Of a stretch of 64,000 bases of DNA, positions 55,581 to 64,000 are shown piece by piece (within the stretch, counting starts at the first letter, position 1; each line of letters starts with the position of its first letter). The translations under genes were made by a program, and so were the position numbers. The DNA is from Nymphaea colorata (Eukaryota; Streptophyta; Magnoliopsida; Nymphaeales; Nymphaeaceae), in contig NC_045138.2 of NCBI RefSeq assembly GCF_008831285.2, forward strand, positions 10,366,571-10,430,570, given 5' to 3'. The notes under the pieces are model-generated. The model saw nothing but the letters and a program-made list of their open reading frames with translations. It made no database searches and was not told the origin of the DNA.

Positions 55581-55720
55581 ATGCCTGTGACAAGATGTAG
55601 GAGTAATTCAACTGTTGCTAACGTTGTGGAACGAAGAGTTTGCTATTCATGTAAAGGAACAGACCATGATAAGAGAAACTGTTTGAAGTTGAAAGATGCC
55701 GGTAAATGCATTTACACTAT
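55581..55720 (+). pseudogene. CCHC zinc-knuckle segment downstream of the FAR1-like gene
   Basis: The frame from 55581 encodes RVCYSCKGTDHDKRNCLKL, a zinc knuckle of CX2CX4HX4C type. It probably is the C-terminal exon of the same FAR1/MULE protein, since many plant members end in a knuckle and a related degenerate motif (PRQCSTSQRHGHNSHICPLN) is seen at 55435-55495. A GT donor-like site follows at about 55700. Confidence 0.55.
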
Positions 55721-55849
55721 CCAATATTTTTGTTTCAAAGACTGTTTGAAATTCACTATAATTGTTTGCTTTCGACAGGCCCCACATCATCAAGAAAGGA
55801 AAATTAGTTTGGTTGTGCCGGTATACTTGCTTTTGTCGTATTAGTTTTT

Positions 55850-57248
55850 GATAAACTATCATTTTCATTTTTCCATTCATTTTGGTTTTTGAGTAACTTT
55901 TATTTGTTGCTTGCTATTGTGGATTTTCAGGCTGACGAATGACAAAGTTGGGGAGAAACATCTCTGTTCACACTATGATATGCCTTCACATGGCCATATA
56001 TATAGATATAGCAGTTGTATGGAAAGTGGTATTAATGTGAGCAGGGGATTAATGATGTAGTAGTACTGCTATAACTTATGGTTTAAATCTTCTAGTACTG
56101 CTGCTTAACTTCTTCACTAAGGTGGCAAGTATCACACACATTTGCATTTTGTTGGTAGCCATTCCGATTGTTGCTTAACTACATTTTCTTTTGCCTTCCC
56201 TATAAAGTATGTGTTACTCACTGCTTTTTTAGTTTTGAAATAATGTTGGGAGTAGCAGCCATTTATGGTGTTGTATCTGATAAAGTTGACATTGTATCAC
56301 ACTATGTTCACTGGATGGGATTGTATTTGGTGTGGGGTTAAAATGGTGTTGAAAGGACATGCTTTATTCAATGGCCTAGGGTTGTATTCGGCGTGGAGTT
56401 AAAAATGGTGTTCACTGTGACTTCATGTTTTATATTGAAGATTGGGTAGAGAACAAGTATGGGCAATTTGCGACGTGGACACTAAACTCAGTAATGTGCA
56501 TCTTGGATTTCTGTTTATTTTCACCTATGATTTATGTAACAATGACAACTTGCGTATTAAGAATCCAATCTACTTTAAAACTGATAGCTGCACCAATATA
56601 AACTAAATTTACAATGTTCGGTCCAGCAATGTAAACACATGATCTACAGGATTTAAAAATGACAAAGTTTACATACATAATATCGTGGGTACTAGTGATT
56701 TACTTTAATATGTACAATATTACCAATAGTCAAGCATCGTACACCTTCAACTATTTCTTTATAACCTCTCCATCCATTTATAGCATTATCTTCGAGTACA
56801 CGAACGTGCAACTCCTTCACATGTTTTAGCTATTTTCTAACATGGTTCAATTCGTTGATAAAAAAAAAGGATCATTCTCTTCTTTTGGCAAATGTGACCT
56901 GTTTTCTCAGAAACACCACTGAAAAAAGCCACAAAATTTGGACATTTCTTGTAAATATCATGCAAAACAACATCAAACAGTAGTGAAGACATTTTTTTTC
57001 ATAAACAAATTACACAATTGACGATGCTAAACATCACATATGTAGTTATTGCACCCATAAAATAGCCTTCATGCATTAGGTCCTTGTTTTACCATTCTTA
57101 TCGGATGAGCTCACCATCACACCTACAAAATGTCAATACACAGAAAATGCATGTTCATGTTAGATTGAAAGTACACCTTAATCCTTCATGTAAGGAATGA
57201 AATCATGGGGCTCATTTCTTGAATCCACCGTCCTTTAGTCAAAGGGTT
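55850..57248. other. AT-rich, no recognised feature
   Basis: No coding similarity. The right terminus of the FAR1/MULE element may lie here but was not found. Confidence 0.35.
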
Positions 57249-57253
57249 GCCAG

Positions 57254-57666
57254 TGTTCCCCTGCGTCTAGAGTCTGTACAGTCATTTGCTTTGCAATGTA
57301 CATTCTTTGCTTATGTAAAGTCTTGGTGTAAACTTGTAAGTTCACCTGTGTCGGAGTACCCTACCAAAACGGCCCAAGTGTAAGATTGGGATTCCATTTT
57401 TGGATGGTCGGCATGAGAATTCTGTAAGCAGCTTCGGCCATCCTTTGTAAGTAAAGTGTAAAAGCTTACTTACTTTCCCTCGTGATGTACTCAACTTTCT
57501 GAAGTGAATATACTGCGAGTTTTCTTTTCACTCTCTTTGTGTATTGGGTCTTAAGTTTTCGAAAAAGCATTCAAGTGATTTGCGTCCACATGAACGAGGC
57601 GAAGGTTTGCGGTTTACTGGCGAGAGTTTGTCGCGCCGCACGGTCCGAAGTAATCGGCCCGTGACA
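57254..57666 (+). repeat. Gypsy-2 5' LTR (413 bp)
   Basis: TGTTCCCCTGCG...GGCCCGTGACA. Confidence 0.96.
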
Positions 57667-57668
57667 AC

Positions 57669-57680
57669 TGGTATCAGAGC
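57669..57680 (+). promoter_or_regulatory. Gypsy-2 primer-binding site (initiator tRNA-Met)
   Basis: TGGTATCAGAGC two bases inside the 5' LTR. Confidence 0.95.
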
Positions 57681-57739
57681 TTAGACTCTGTTCAATCTGG
57701 GGAAGCCATTGGAGAGTCGATGCAGACCGTCGCGCCGAC

Positions 57740-58850
57740 TTGCTGCTGTTGAGGAGAATGTCATGGCTTCCCAATACCCGTATAGAAGAGACCCACGACC
57801 AGGTGAACCTGAAAGAGACGGTGACTAGGTTGGTCGCAGATGTGGCCACCCATGAGGAAGCCCTTGGCTTTGCCGTTGAGACTTTTGAGGGATTCAAGGA
57901 TGAGATGAAGTTGCTGCGGGAACAGATGGCCGAGTCAGTGGCCATGAACCGGTCGCTCTCCGACTTGGTGAAGACCTTACAGGACGAAGTTGCTGGACTT
58001 CAGGCTTCAAACCAGAAACTATGACGTACGAACTCAGCTAGTAGTAGCCAAGAGATGACTAGTAGGGTCAACGTTCAACGTCCGGCGAAGTACAGTGGTA
58101 GCCGGGATGCGAGAGCGATCGACAACTTTCTGTTCCAAATGGACGTAAGACCGTAGCGATGTTACTAGAAGGAGATGTTGTGGCATGGTGGAGGCAGAAA
58201 ATGCTGGACATCGAGAATGGGGAGTGCACAATTAGAATCTTCGACGACTTCTGCAAGCAGTTGAAGGAATACTTTATGTCCGTGAATGTTGAAAAGCATG
58301 CCTATAGGTTGGTTGCAAACCTGGAACAGACTGGCGCCTTGAGAGATGACATCAAGGCCTATCAAAAGATCATGTTGGACGTGTCTATGATGCCAGAAAA
58401 ATGTAAACTTCACTGGTTCATTATAGGGCTCCAATCTTGAGCTCAAGCCGATGTGGAGAAATCGAATCCTGAGACCTTAGAGAAGACATATGTGGCAGCC
58501 GAGCGCTTGGCCGACACCCAACACAAAAGCTACACAGATACCTTCAAGTCCATTAAGGGGTCTGACCATGGCGGTAAGAGGGAGGAACAGCGAAACAATA
58601 GAAATGAATCGTCGCCCCAGAAGCCAGCTGAGAGAAAATCTTTCTTTCGCAAGGACTATAATGAGCCACAAAGAGAAGTGACTTATTGGGTCTGCGGAGG
58701 AAGGTACTATACGCGTGTTTGCCCAAAATGGGTGAGACCTACCGAACAGGCCAATGCCTTGAGGGCCACCAAAGGTGGAAGTGAAGAAGGGGAAGGATCG
58801 AGGATTAGTGCACTTCATCTTCTCTACTCACTGAAACGTGAAGAGAAAGC
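57740..58850 (+). pseudogene. Gypsy-2 gag, frameshifted
   Basis: Frame 57740-58024 is an acidic, heptad-like N-terminal region (LVADVATHEEALGFAVETFE, SLSDLVKTLQDEVAGLQ) with coiled-coil character. Next comes RPAKYSGSRDARAIDNFLFQ, the usual start of the chromovirus gag core, then after a frameshift MLLEGDVVAWWRQKMLDIE and FDDFCKQLKEYFM (58159-58440). A stop at 58438 precedes a frame that carries AERLADTQHK and a zinc knuckle WVCGGRYYTRVCP whose first Cys is replaced by Tyr. Gag would form the particle and package RNA; this copy is broken in at least three places. Confidence 0.88.
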
Positions 58851-58864
58851 CAAAGTGACAGCGA

Positions 58865-59560
58865 CGCCTTCCAAGGAACTCATGTGCATTGAGATTCTGG
58901 TGAATGGAAAGCCTACAATGACTATGATAGATACGGGTTGTACGCACGCGTCGCCTTCCAAGGAACTCATGTGCATTGAGATTCTGGTGAATGGAAAGCC
59001 TACGATGATTATGATAGATACGGGTGCCACGCATAATTTCGTCTGAGTTGTGGAGGTGAGGAAATTAGACCTCACCCTTGAGAGGGGAGAGTTGCGCATG
59101 AAGGCAGTCAACTCAAAGGCAAAACTCATCTATGGAGTGGCCTGAGATGTGGTTGTGAAGATTGAGAGTTGGTCAGATAAAGCCAACTTCTCTGTGGTCC
59201 TGATGGACGATTACCAAATGATTCTCGGCATGGAGCTCCTTAGTGCAGTGAAGATGGTCTCGAAGCCGCATTTGTGTAGTGTCAACATTATGGATGAGAA
59301 GTCTCCTTGCATGGTGCCAGCGGTAACACTGAGGAAATGCAAGGGCAAGGTCGCGATGATATCTGCGCTTCAATTGAACAAAGGCCCAGAGCACGGCGAC
59401 GGAATGGACTTAGTCCCAACCAGGGAAGTGTCTAAAAACTCTACTGGTTTGGTCCCAGAGGCGCTTGCACCTGTCTTAGAGGAATTCGTCGGGACAACAC
59501 CTGCGAAGCTCCCTAGATGGCGGCCACCTCGGCATAAAGTGGGCCATGCCTCTACAGAAT
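58865..59560 (+). pseudogene. Gypsy-2 aspartic protease with 87-bp in-frame duplication
   Basis: The segment with KELMCIEILVNGKPTM and active site MIDTG occurs twice in tandem: the first copy reads MIDTGCTHA, the second MIDTGATHNFV, the normal form. Period is 87 bp (starts 58865 and 58952). A TGA follows at 59043; the protein then continues with the usual second half (YQMILGMELLSAV, KPHLCSVNIM) in the 59149-59649 frame, and ends near PPRHKVGHA, the motif that normally precedes RT. The protease would process the polyprotein. Confidence 0.85.
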
Positions 59561-59574
59561 TGAAAAAATTTGGA

Positions 59575-60018
59575 GATCAAAGGCGAGGGTCGATGGAATT
59601 TCGAGCGGGCGACACCGAGCACGGATCAGAAAGTATGAAGGGTCATTGACTGTGATCAAGAGGATGGGGAAGCTGGCGTACAAGTTAGATCTCCCGCTAG
59701 ACTTCAAGGCGCATCCTGTGTTCCACGTCCGCAACCTTGAGACCTTCTATGCCGACACTGAAGACCCGGAGAGAAGCCAGCCGCGACAAGAACCAATCTT
59801 CCAATGAGCTCCTTCGACCCAGAGGACCACCGACCGACAGTTGGACCAGATCCTTCGGCACAAAATGAACTACCTTGGTGAACGGAAGCGATACTTGGTC
59901 AGGTGGGTAGACGAAGACCAGCCAACATGGGAGTATATCTTCTGTTTGAAGCGAAGCCATCCAGAAGAAGTCAGGGTCTACCACGAAGCTGCTAGCGCCG
60001 AGAACGACGCTTCATTTG
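59575..60018 (+). pseudogene. Gypsy-2 integrase tail and chromodomain fused to protease by deletion
   Basis: After the protease segment, sequence jumps to the end of integrase: GSLTVIKRMGKLAYKLDLPL, FKAHPVFHVRNLETFYADT, and then a chromodomain (LDQILRHKMNYLGERKRYLV, RWVDEDQPTWEYIF). The roughly 2.5-3 kb that normally encode RT, RNase H and integrase core are missing; the junction is around 59565-59625. Chromodomains target integration. The fusion is out of frame and not functional. Confidence 0.85.
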
Positions 60019-60031
60019 AAAGGGGGAGCAT
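60019..60031 (+). promoter_or_regulatory. Gypsy-2 polypurine tract
   Basis: GAAAGGGGGAGCA immediately upstream of the 3' LTR. Confidence 0.88.
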
Positions 60032-60444
60032 GTTCCCCTGCATCTAGAGTCTGTACAGTCCTTTGCTTTGCAATGTACATTCTTTGCTTATGTAAAGTCT
60101 TGGTGTAAGCTTGTATGTTCACCTGTGTCAGAGTACCCTCCCAAAACGGCTCAAGTGTAAGATTGGGATTCCTTGTTTTGGATAATCGGCATGGGAATTT
60201 TGTAAATGACTTCGGCCATCCTTTGTAAGTAAAGTGTAAAAGCTTACTTGCTTTCCCTCGTGATGTACTCAACTTTATGAAGTGAATATATTGCGAGTTT
60301 TCTTTCCACTCTCTTTGTGCATTGTGTCTTGAGTTTTCGAAAAAACGTTCAAGTGATCTGCGCCCACTTGAACGAGGTGAAGGCTTGCGGCTTACTGGCG
60401 AGAGTTTGCCACACCGCACGATCCAAAGTTGTCGGCCTGTGACA
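60032..60444 (+). repeat. Gypsy-2 3' LTR (413 bp)
   Basis: TGTTCCCCTGCA...GGCCTGTGACA followed by GCCAG. Confidence 0.96.
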
Positions 60445-60449
60445 GCCAG

Positions 60450-61120
60450 TTTATCATGATTTATTTTTGCAATCTTATTGATTGGTGCTATCGTATGTGT
60501 CTATGAGCACCATGCCAGCAACAAAAACCAAAGAGAACAACGATATATCAATAAAATAATACCTAGACGATGATATATTGATAAAATAATACCTAAAGCA
60601 TATGCTAAATTTAGTTTTGTTTATAAGAACAATTTAAAAGCATTGGCACGGCAAGTGGAAACGAGTGGTGGGGATTGCGGGCTGAAGGGCACCAATTCAA
60701 GTTGATAAATTTAAGGGCACCAAAATAAATGAGTAAATCATTTAAAGCCCGTGCCTATCTATCTGTGGCTCCCACTGGCTGAAACACGTGCCGGTTGGTG
60801 AACACATGCGCATAGTCCCCTTCCTGTGTGTGTCACAAGCACTTGTCTCTGGACCTGGGTAGCGAACACATGCCTTTACTTCTATCATTCTTCTTTTTAT
60901 GTAGTTTCTGTCATTCTTCTTTTGTATGCAGTGATTTATAGGTGAGAGGCGTATTCCTCAGCAGCTGTGCATCGAAAACAAAGAAAGAAATGTTGAAAAA
61001 GCAGTTGTTTGTTAAGAAAAAGAAAAAGATATTTCTAGAGGTTTATCCTTGACTCACAGCGAAGTTGAGAACGGAAGAATATATGCTAAGAGAAGTTATG
61101 AAGTAAGTTAAGTTATAAGT
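60450..61120. other. Spacer with a small tandem repeat
   Basis: A 30-bp unit GATATATCAATAAAATAATA... at 60542 repeats once at 60572. Nothing else recognised. Confidence 0.6.
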
Positions 61121-61222
61121 AACCTCAATTACCATCTGTGTCACATGGGTACAAGTACTAGAATCATATATAACCTCAATTACCATCTGTGCCACATGGG
61201 TACGAGTACTAGCATCATAGAT
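61121..61222. repeat. 51-bp tandem duplication
   Basis: AACCTCAATTACCATCTGTG... at 61121 recurs at 61172 with a few substitutions. Confidence 0.93.
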
Positions 61223-61293
61223 GTATATGGTGGTATGGATATGGGTACACCAGTTTTGAAAATTTTGAATACAAGGGTATGGTAGAGCATATA

Positions 61294-61418
61294 CGTAACA
61301 CCTCAAAAATGTAGTCTCTTATTTCCTAGCCTTTTTGTGGCTGGAAGTGAAACTGCAAGAGCGACTTGAGATCTGTCGGACCAGGGGTCCAAGCTCAGGA
61401 GTAGGTCGGATCGTTATA
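61294..61418 (+). repeat. TRIM left LTR (125 bp, shortened)
   Basis: Aligns with the right LTR over its 3' 100 bp (GTCGGACCAGGGGTCC against ATTAGACCAATAGTCT and onward); lacks about 60 bp present in the right copy. Confidence 0.72.
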
Positions 61419-61492
61419 GTGGTATCAGAAGACAGTTCAACACTCAAACTTAGGTCCCACACGCGCAGACGCGTGTCTTAAAGAAGGTGGAT

Positions 61493-61677
61493 TGTAACAC
61501 ACACAAAATTTAGTTTCGAATTGAAAATTGTGAGGAACCTTAAGGACTTATAAATGGGATTGTTAAGTAATTGGTTGTCCTCTTAACCTTTTTGGGGTTA
61601 AAACTCAAATTGGTAGGAGGTGGGTTGGAATCCATTAGACCAATAGTCTGAACCCAAAAGTGGGTTAGGTCGTTACA
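61493..61677 (+). repeat. TRIM right LTR (185 bp)
   Basis: TGTAACACACA...GGTCGTTACA. Confidence 0.75.
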
Positions 61678-61682
61678 ATATA

Positions 61683-62735
61683 TATAAATATACATTATAC
61701 ATATAATAATCCACAAAAGTTCTTAAAGTTAAAGAAAAGTGGCAGGGAAATATAGAATCTAAGGGAAATAAGAAAAAAGGATAAAATTAAAAAAAATGAA
61801 AAAATAAACTTTTAAGTTTTAAAATGCAGCCCTACCCGCTTACTTGTGTCGCTGTACCTGCATAAGGACACAGGTAGTTGGCCATATCACATGTACCTAT
61901 GTGACATATATTACAACTTAAAAACTTAAGTGTCTTTTTTTTTTAATTACTGATGACATCTTCGTAAGGCATGATATATACCCAGATTTTCGCAAACTGA
62001 TTTTCAAATGTCTCTCGTCACAAGTGGGAAAAAAGAAAGATGAAAAAACAGCGACTTTATTTTTTGCAATTGTTTGTACAAGTTGGCTTGCTAGAAGCTT
62101 CGACTCATGACTATAAATTTTATAGCACGATGTCCCATTTTTGAGATTTGGAGAAAAAGAAGGACCCAATGATTCTTCTTTCCTTTTTTTAATTGCCTTG
62201 AACTATGAGCAAAATGTTGGCATTAATAAAGTCTTTCTACAAGGAACTAGTTTCACCCAATTGATTCAGCAGTGCTGCTGTATTTTGTTTCAAGTATGAT
62301 AGTCTCATGGCTGACAATTTGGTTTCCCTTTTCAAGTAAAAGAGGTGATAAAAAAATTAAGCTGGTCCACTTGTAAGGGTTCAGCTTCTTCCTTTTGCCA
62401 TGGCGAAATCACCCAATGTAGAGGGCTAGCTTTTCTCTCAACAATGCATTCATTTTAAGAGAACTGTCTCTTTAATAATAGGTTAAAAAAAGGGCCAAAT
62501 TTTCCACCTTATAAAAACAACTCTTCAATCTAAAAGTTGAATGGCTTTGTTTATCATCATTAAAAAGTTTCAAAAGTCCTATTTTATCATCTTCAAGATT
62601 GTCATATATCTCAATGACAAAACCAATGAACGCATGCTCGTGGCTTCTACCTGCAACCCAGCTTAGGGATTTGCCAAAAAAATAACGATTATTAAATGTA
62701 CAAAAAAACTCAGAGATAAAATGAGGACATTATTA
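61683..62735. other. AT-rich, no recognised feature
   Basis: No coding similarity on either strand; the minus frame at 61918-62169 is unrecognised. Confidence 0.4.
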
Positions 62736-62738
62736 TTA

Positions 62739-62892
62739 GGGATAATTTTGCAGCAGAGACATTTTGTGAGTGTCTCACTAAATATTGAAGCAGGTTCATG
62801 AAACAATAGTTTAATGACTAATGAATCCGCCTGAATTTTTGGGGACAAATGTATGAGACACTTACAAAATATATGTGCTGCCAAATAACCCC
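62739..62892. mobile_element. Tourist-like MITE, 154 bp
   Basis: Left terminus GGGATAATTTTGCAGCAGAG, right terminus (reverse complement) GGGGTTATTTGGCAGCACAT; the inverted similarity extends about 40 bp to GTGTCTCA. Flanked by TTA (62736-62738 and 62893-62895), the PIF/Harbinger target duplication. The 101-codon minus frame overlapping it is a by-product. Confidence 0.72.
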
Positions 62893-63606
62893 TTAGCGTC
62901 TCAAAAGTGTGTTTGAGAGCAAAGCTACCCTTTGTTAGGGTCACCAAATTCCTATATCTGAATAACATAGAATGGATGGAAACAAAAAATTGGGAAGAAG
63001 TTAAGCCATTTCTTATCCTTCTCCAGCCACTTGGGGATCTTGGGGAAAGGCTGAGGAATTTCTTATTTGTCTTCTCCAGCCATTAGGCTTATTAGTCACA
63101 AATTCTGCTTCCACATTCAACGAGTAGAGACTGGAGGATGCGCTAGATACCCAAGAACATGTGGCATAGTCTACATAAAAGTGTTCGTACCGCAGCTTAT
63201 GGGAACATCAGCTTTAGTGCTTGCCTTGAATTCTATTTTAAGAAGACCTCCAGACTCAAGTATAGCTACCTGAATTACAAATTTGGCAACAAATTGCATT
63301 TGGGGGAGCGCAGGTCCGGTCATATGGATGTGAGAAGCTAAACCTTTAGGTGTTAATCATGGTGATTCCAGTCAGCAGCGGAGACAAAAATTGTTAGCTA
63401 AGAGGCACTAATTTAAAATTTTCATTTTTAAGGGGTTATATATATATATAACGAAAAAGTTTAGAGCTAATGTGGTCAACTACCCACACCCATCAATATG
63501 TAGCTTCTTTATTGATTTTGGTTGTAATGATCATGCAAGCTACAGATTGATATAAATATGAAATGACATATAACTTGTGCAAGCCAAATTTGTCATATTG
63601 TGTCAT

Positions 63607-63762
63607 GCTAGTTTGGTAGAAAAAACACTAGGAAGTGTCCAGTGAAAATGCTCCAAATATTAGGCTAGGTTTATGTGGTTACTATTATTCCATAAATATG
63701 CCTCAATATTTGAGGCAGATCCATTAGATACTCCCTAAGTATCCTTGCTGCCAAACGACCCC
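63607..63762. mobile_element. Related MITE, about 156 bp, degenerate
   Basis: Left GCTAGTTTGGTAGAAAAAAC and right (reverse complement) GGGGTCGTTTGGCAGCAAGG ends are imperfect inverted repeats, and the right end resembles that of the MITE at 62739-62892. TTTA follows on the right; no matching left duplication. Confidence 0.45.
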
Positions 63763-64000
63763 TTTATATTCTTCATGGCTCAAAATATGTGACAAACTAC
63801 ATTGTAGAGTGTCATCGTATGTCAATTGCAAGTTTAGTCTATGGAGATCACCGAGCATCCATTGTTCACTATATATATGGTTAGGGTTCTTCTTACTATT
63901 GCTAATGACTTTAATTGTGCAACAGTAGATTATTTAGGTGAAGCAAGTTGGTATGATTAAATAAGTGGTGGAGCCTTTTTTTTTTTTTGGCCAAGGGGCC
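63763..64000. other. No recognised feature
   Basis: AT-rich to the window end, with a T-rich run at 63978-63989. Confidence 0.4.

Larger units (their letters stand above)
57254..60444 (+). mobile_element. Gypsy-2: Ty3/Gypsy chromovirus with internal pol deletion, 3191 bp
   Basis: Two 413-bp LTRs (57254-57666, 60032-60444), a target duplication GCCAG (57249-57253, 60445-60449), a primer site TGGTATCAGAGC (57669-57680) and a polypurine tract before the 3' LTR. Inside are gag and protease, then directly the integrase tail and chromodomain; RT, RNase H and most of integrase are absent. LTRs differ at roughly 40 positions by eye (about 10%), many of them C/T or G/A, so this is much older than Copia-2 and Copia-3. 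Non-autonomous by deletion. Confidence 0.95.
61294..61677 (+). mobile_element. TRIM (terminal-repeat retrotransposon in miniature), 384 bp
   Basis: Two diverged short LTRs (61294-61418, 61493-61677) flank a 74-bp interior. The left LTR starts CGTAACACCTC (TG mutated to CG) and ends GGATCGTTATA; the right starts TGTAACACACA and ends AGGTCGTTACA. Inside are a primer-site-like TGGTATCAGAAG right after the left LTR and a purine run AAAGAAGGTGGA before the right LTR. A target duplication ATATA is at 61289-61293 and 61678-61682. No coding capacity. Confidence 0.78.

Noticed and set aside
57669-57680. TGGTATCAGAGC sites (also at 19912, 27829, 61420) as tRNA gene remnants
   Set aside because: Each sits just inside an LTR and is the primer-binding site complementary to initiator tRNA-Met; no cloverleaf is present.
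61121-61222. Tandem repeats and microsatellites as a CRISPR array
   Set aside because: Only two units, no regular spacers, and a eukaryotic genome.

Overview
The window is nuclear DNA from a flowering plant. It is AT-rich, has many (AT)n microsatellites, and consists almost entirely of nested transposable elements of plant families: Ty1/Copia, Ty3/Gypsy chromoviruses, CACTA, hAT, a FAR1-type MULE transposase, LINE, TRIM and MITE. I cannot name the species. No intact host gene is visible. Host-derived material is limited to fragments of an ABCG/PDR transporter and a GH17 beta-1,3-glucanase, plus a possible exon beside Copia-3.

Layout, left to right. 1-6986: a decayed minus-strand Copia (Copia-1, left end outside the window), split in its reverse transcriptase by a 2.87-kb solo Gypsy LTR at 330-3197 with a perfect 5-bp target duplication. 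7545-8680: two minus-strand host-gene fragments. 8861-14038: a decayed minus-strand CACTA element with TNP2, DUF4218, DUF4216 and En/Spm second-ORF segments and a CACTA terminus at 14038; a 216-bp solo LTR (11947-12162) sits inside it. 14229-14875: one copy of a 0.65-kb repeat whose twin is at 29654-30296. 14876-15058 and 20461-20880: a hAT transposase relic split by a complete Copia (Copia-2, 15059-20460). 22546-28068: Copia-3, with near-identical LTRs, perfect primer site and polypurine tract, and one open 1421-codon gag-pol frame.

30910-32440: LINE-like relic. 35005-36080 and 51127-52132: two copies of an unclassified 1-kb repeat. 39056-45643: a decayed minus-strand Gypsy chromovirus (Gypsy-1), split in RNase H by a 3.26-kb segment. 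47592-47835: a perfect inverted repeat with 118-bp arms. 48991-49554: a hAT-type MITE with an 8-bp target duplication. 52181-55750: a FAR1/MULE transposase pseudogene with a duplicated leader. 57254-60444: Gypsy-2, complete at the ends but with reverse transcriptase, RNase H and most of integrase deleted. 61294-61677: a TRIM. 62739-62892 and 63607-63762: small Tourist-like MITEs.

The genes do not form a pathway. The window is best read as layers of insertion: the older CACTA, LINE, hAT, FAR1 and Gypsy-1 relics were split by later LTR elements. LTR divergence read by eye is about 1% for Copia-2 and Copia-3 and about 10% for Gypsy-2. Only Copia-3 looks potentially autonomous.
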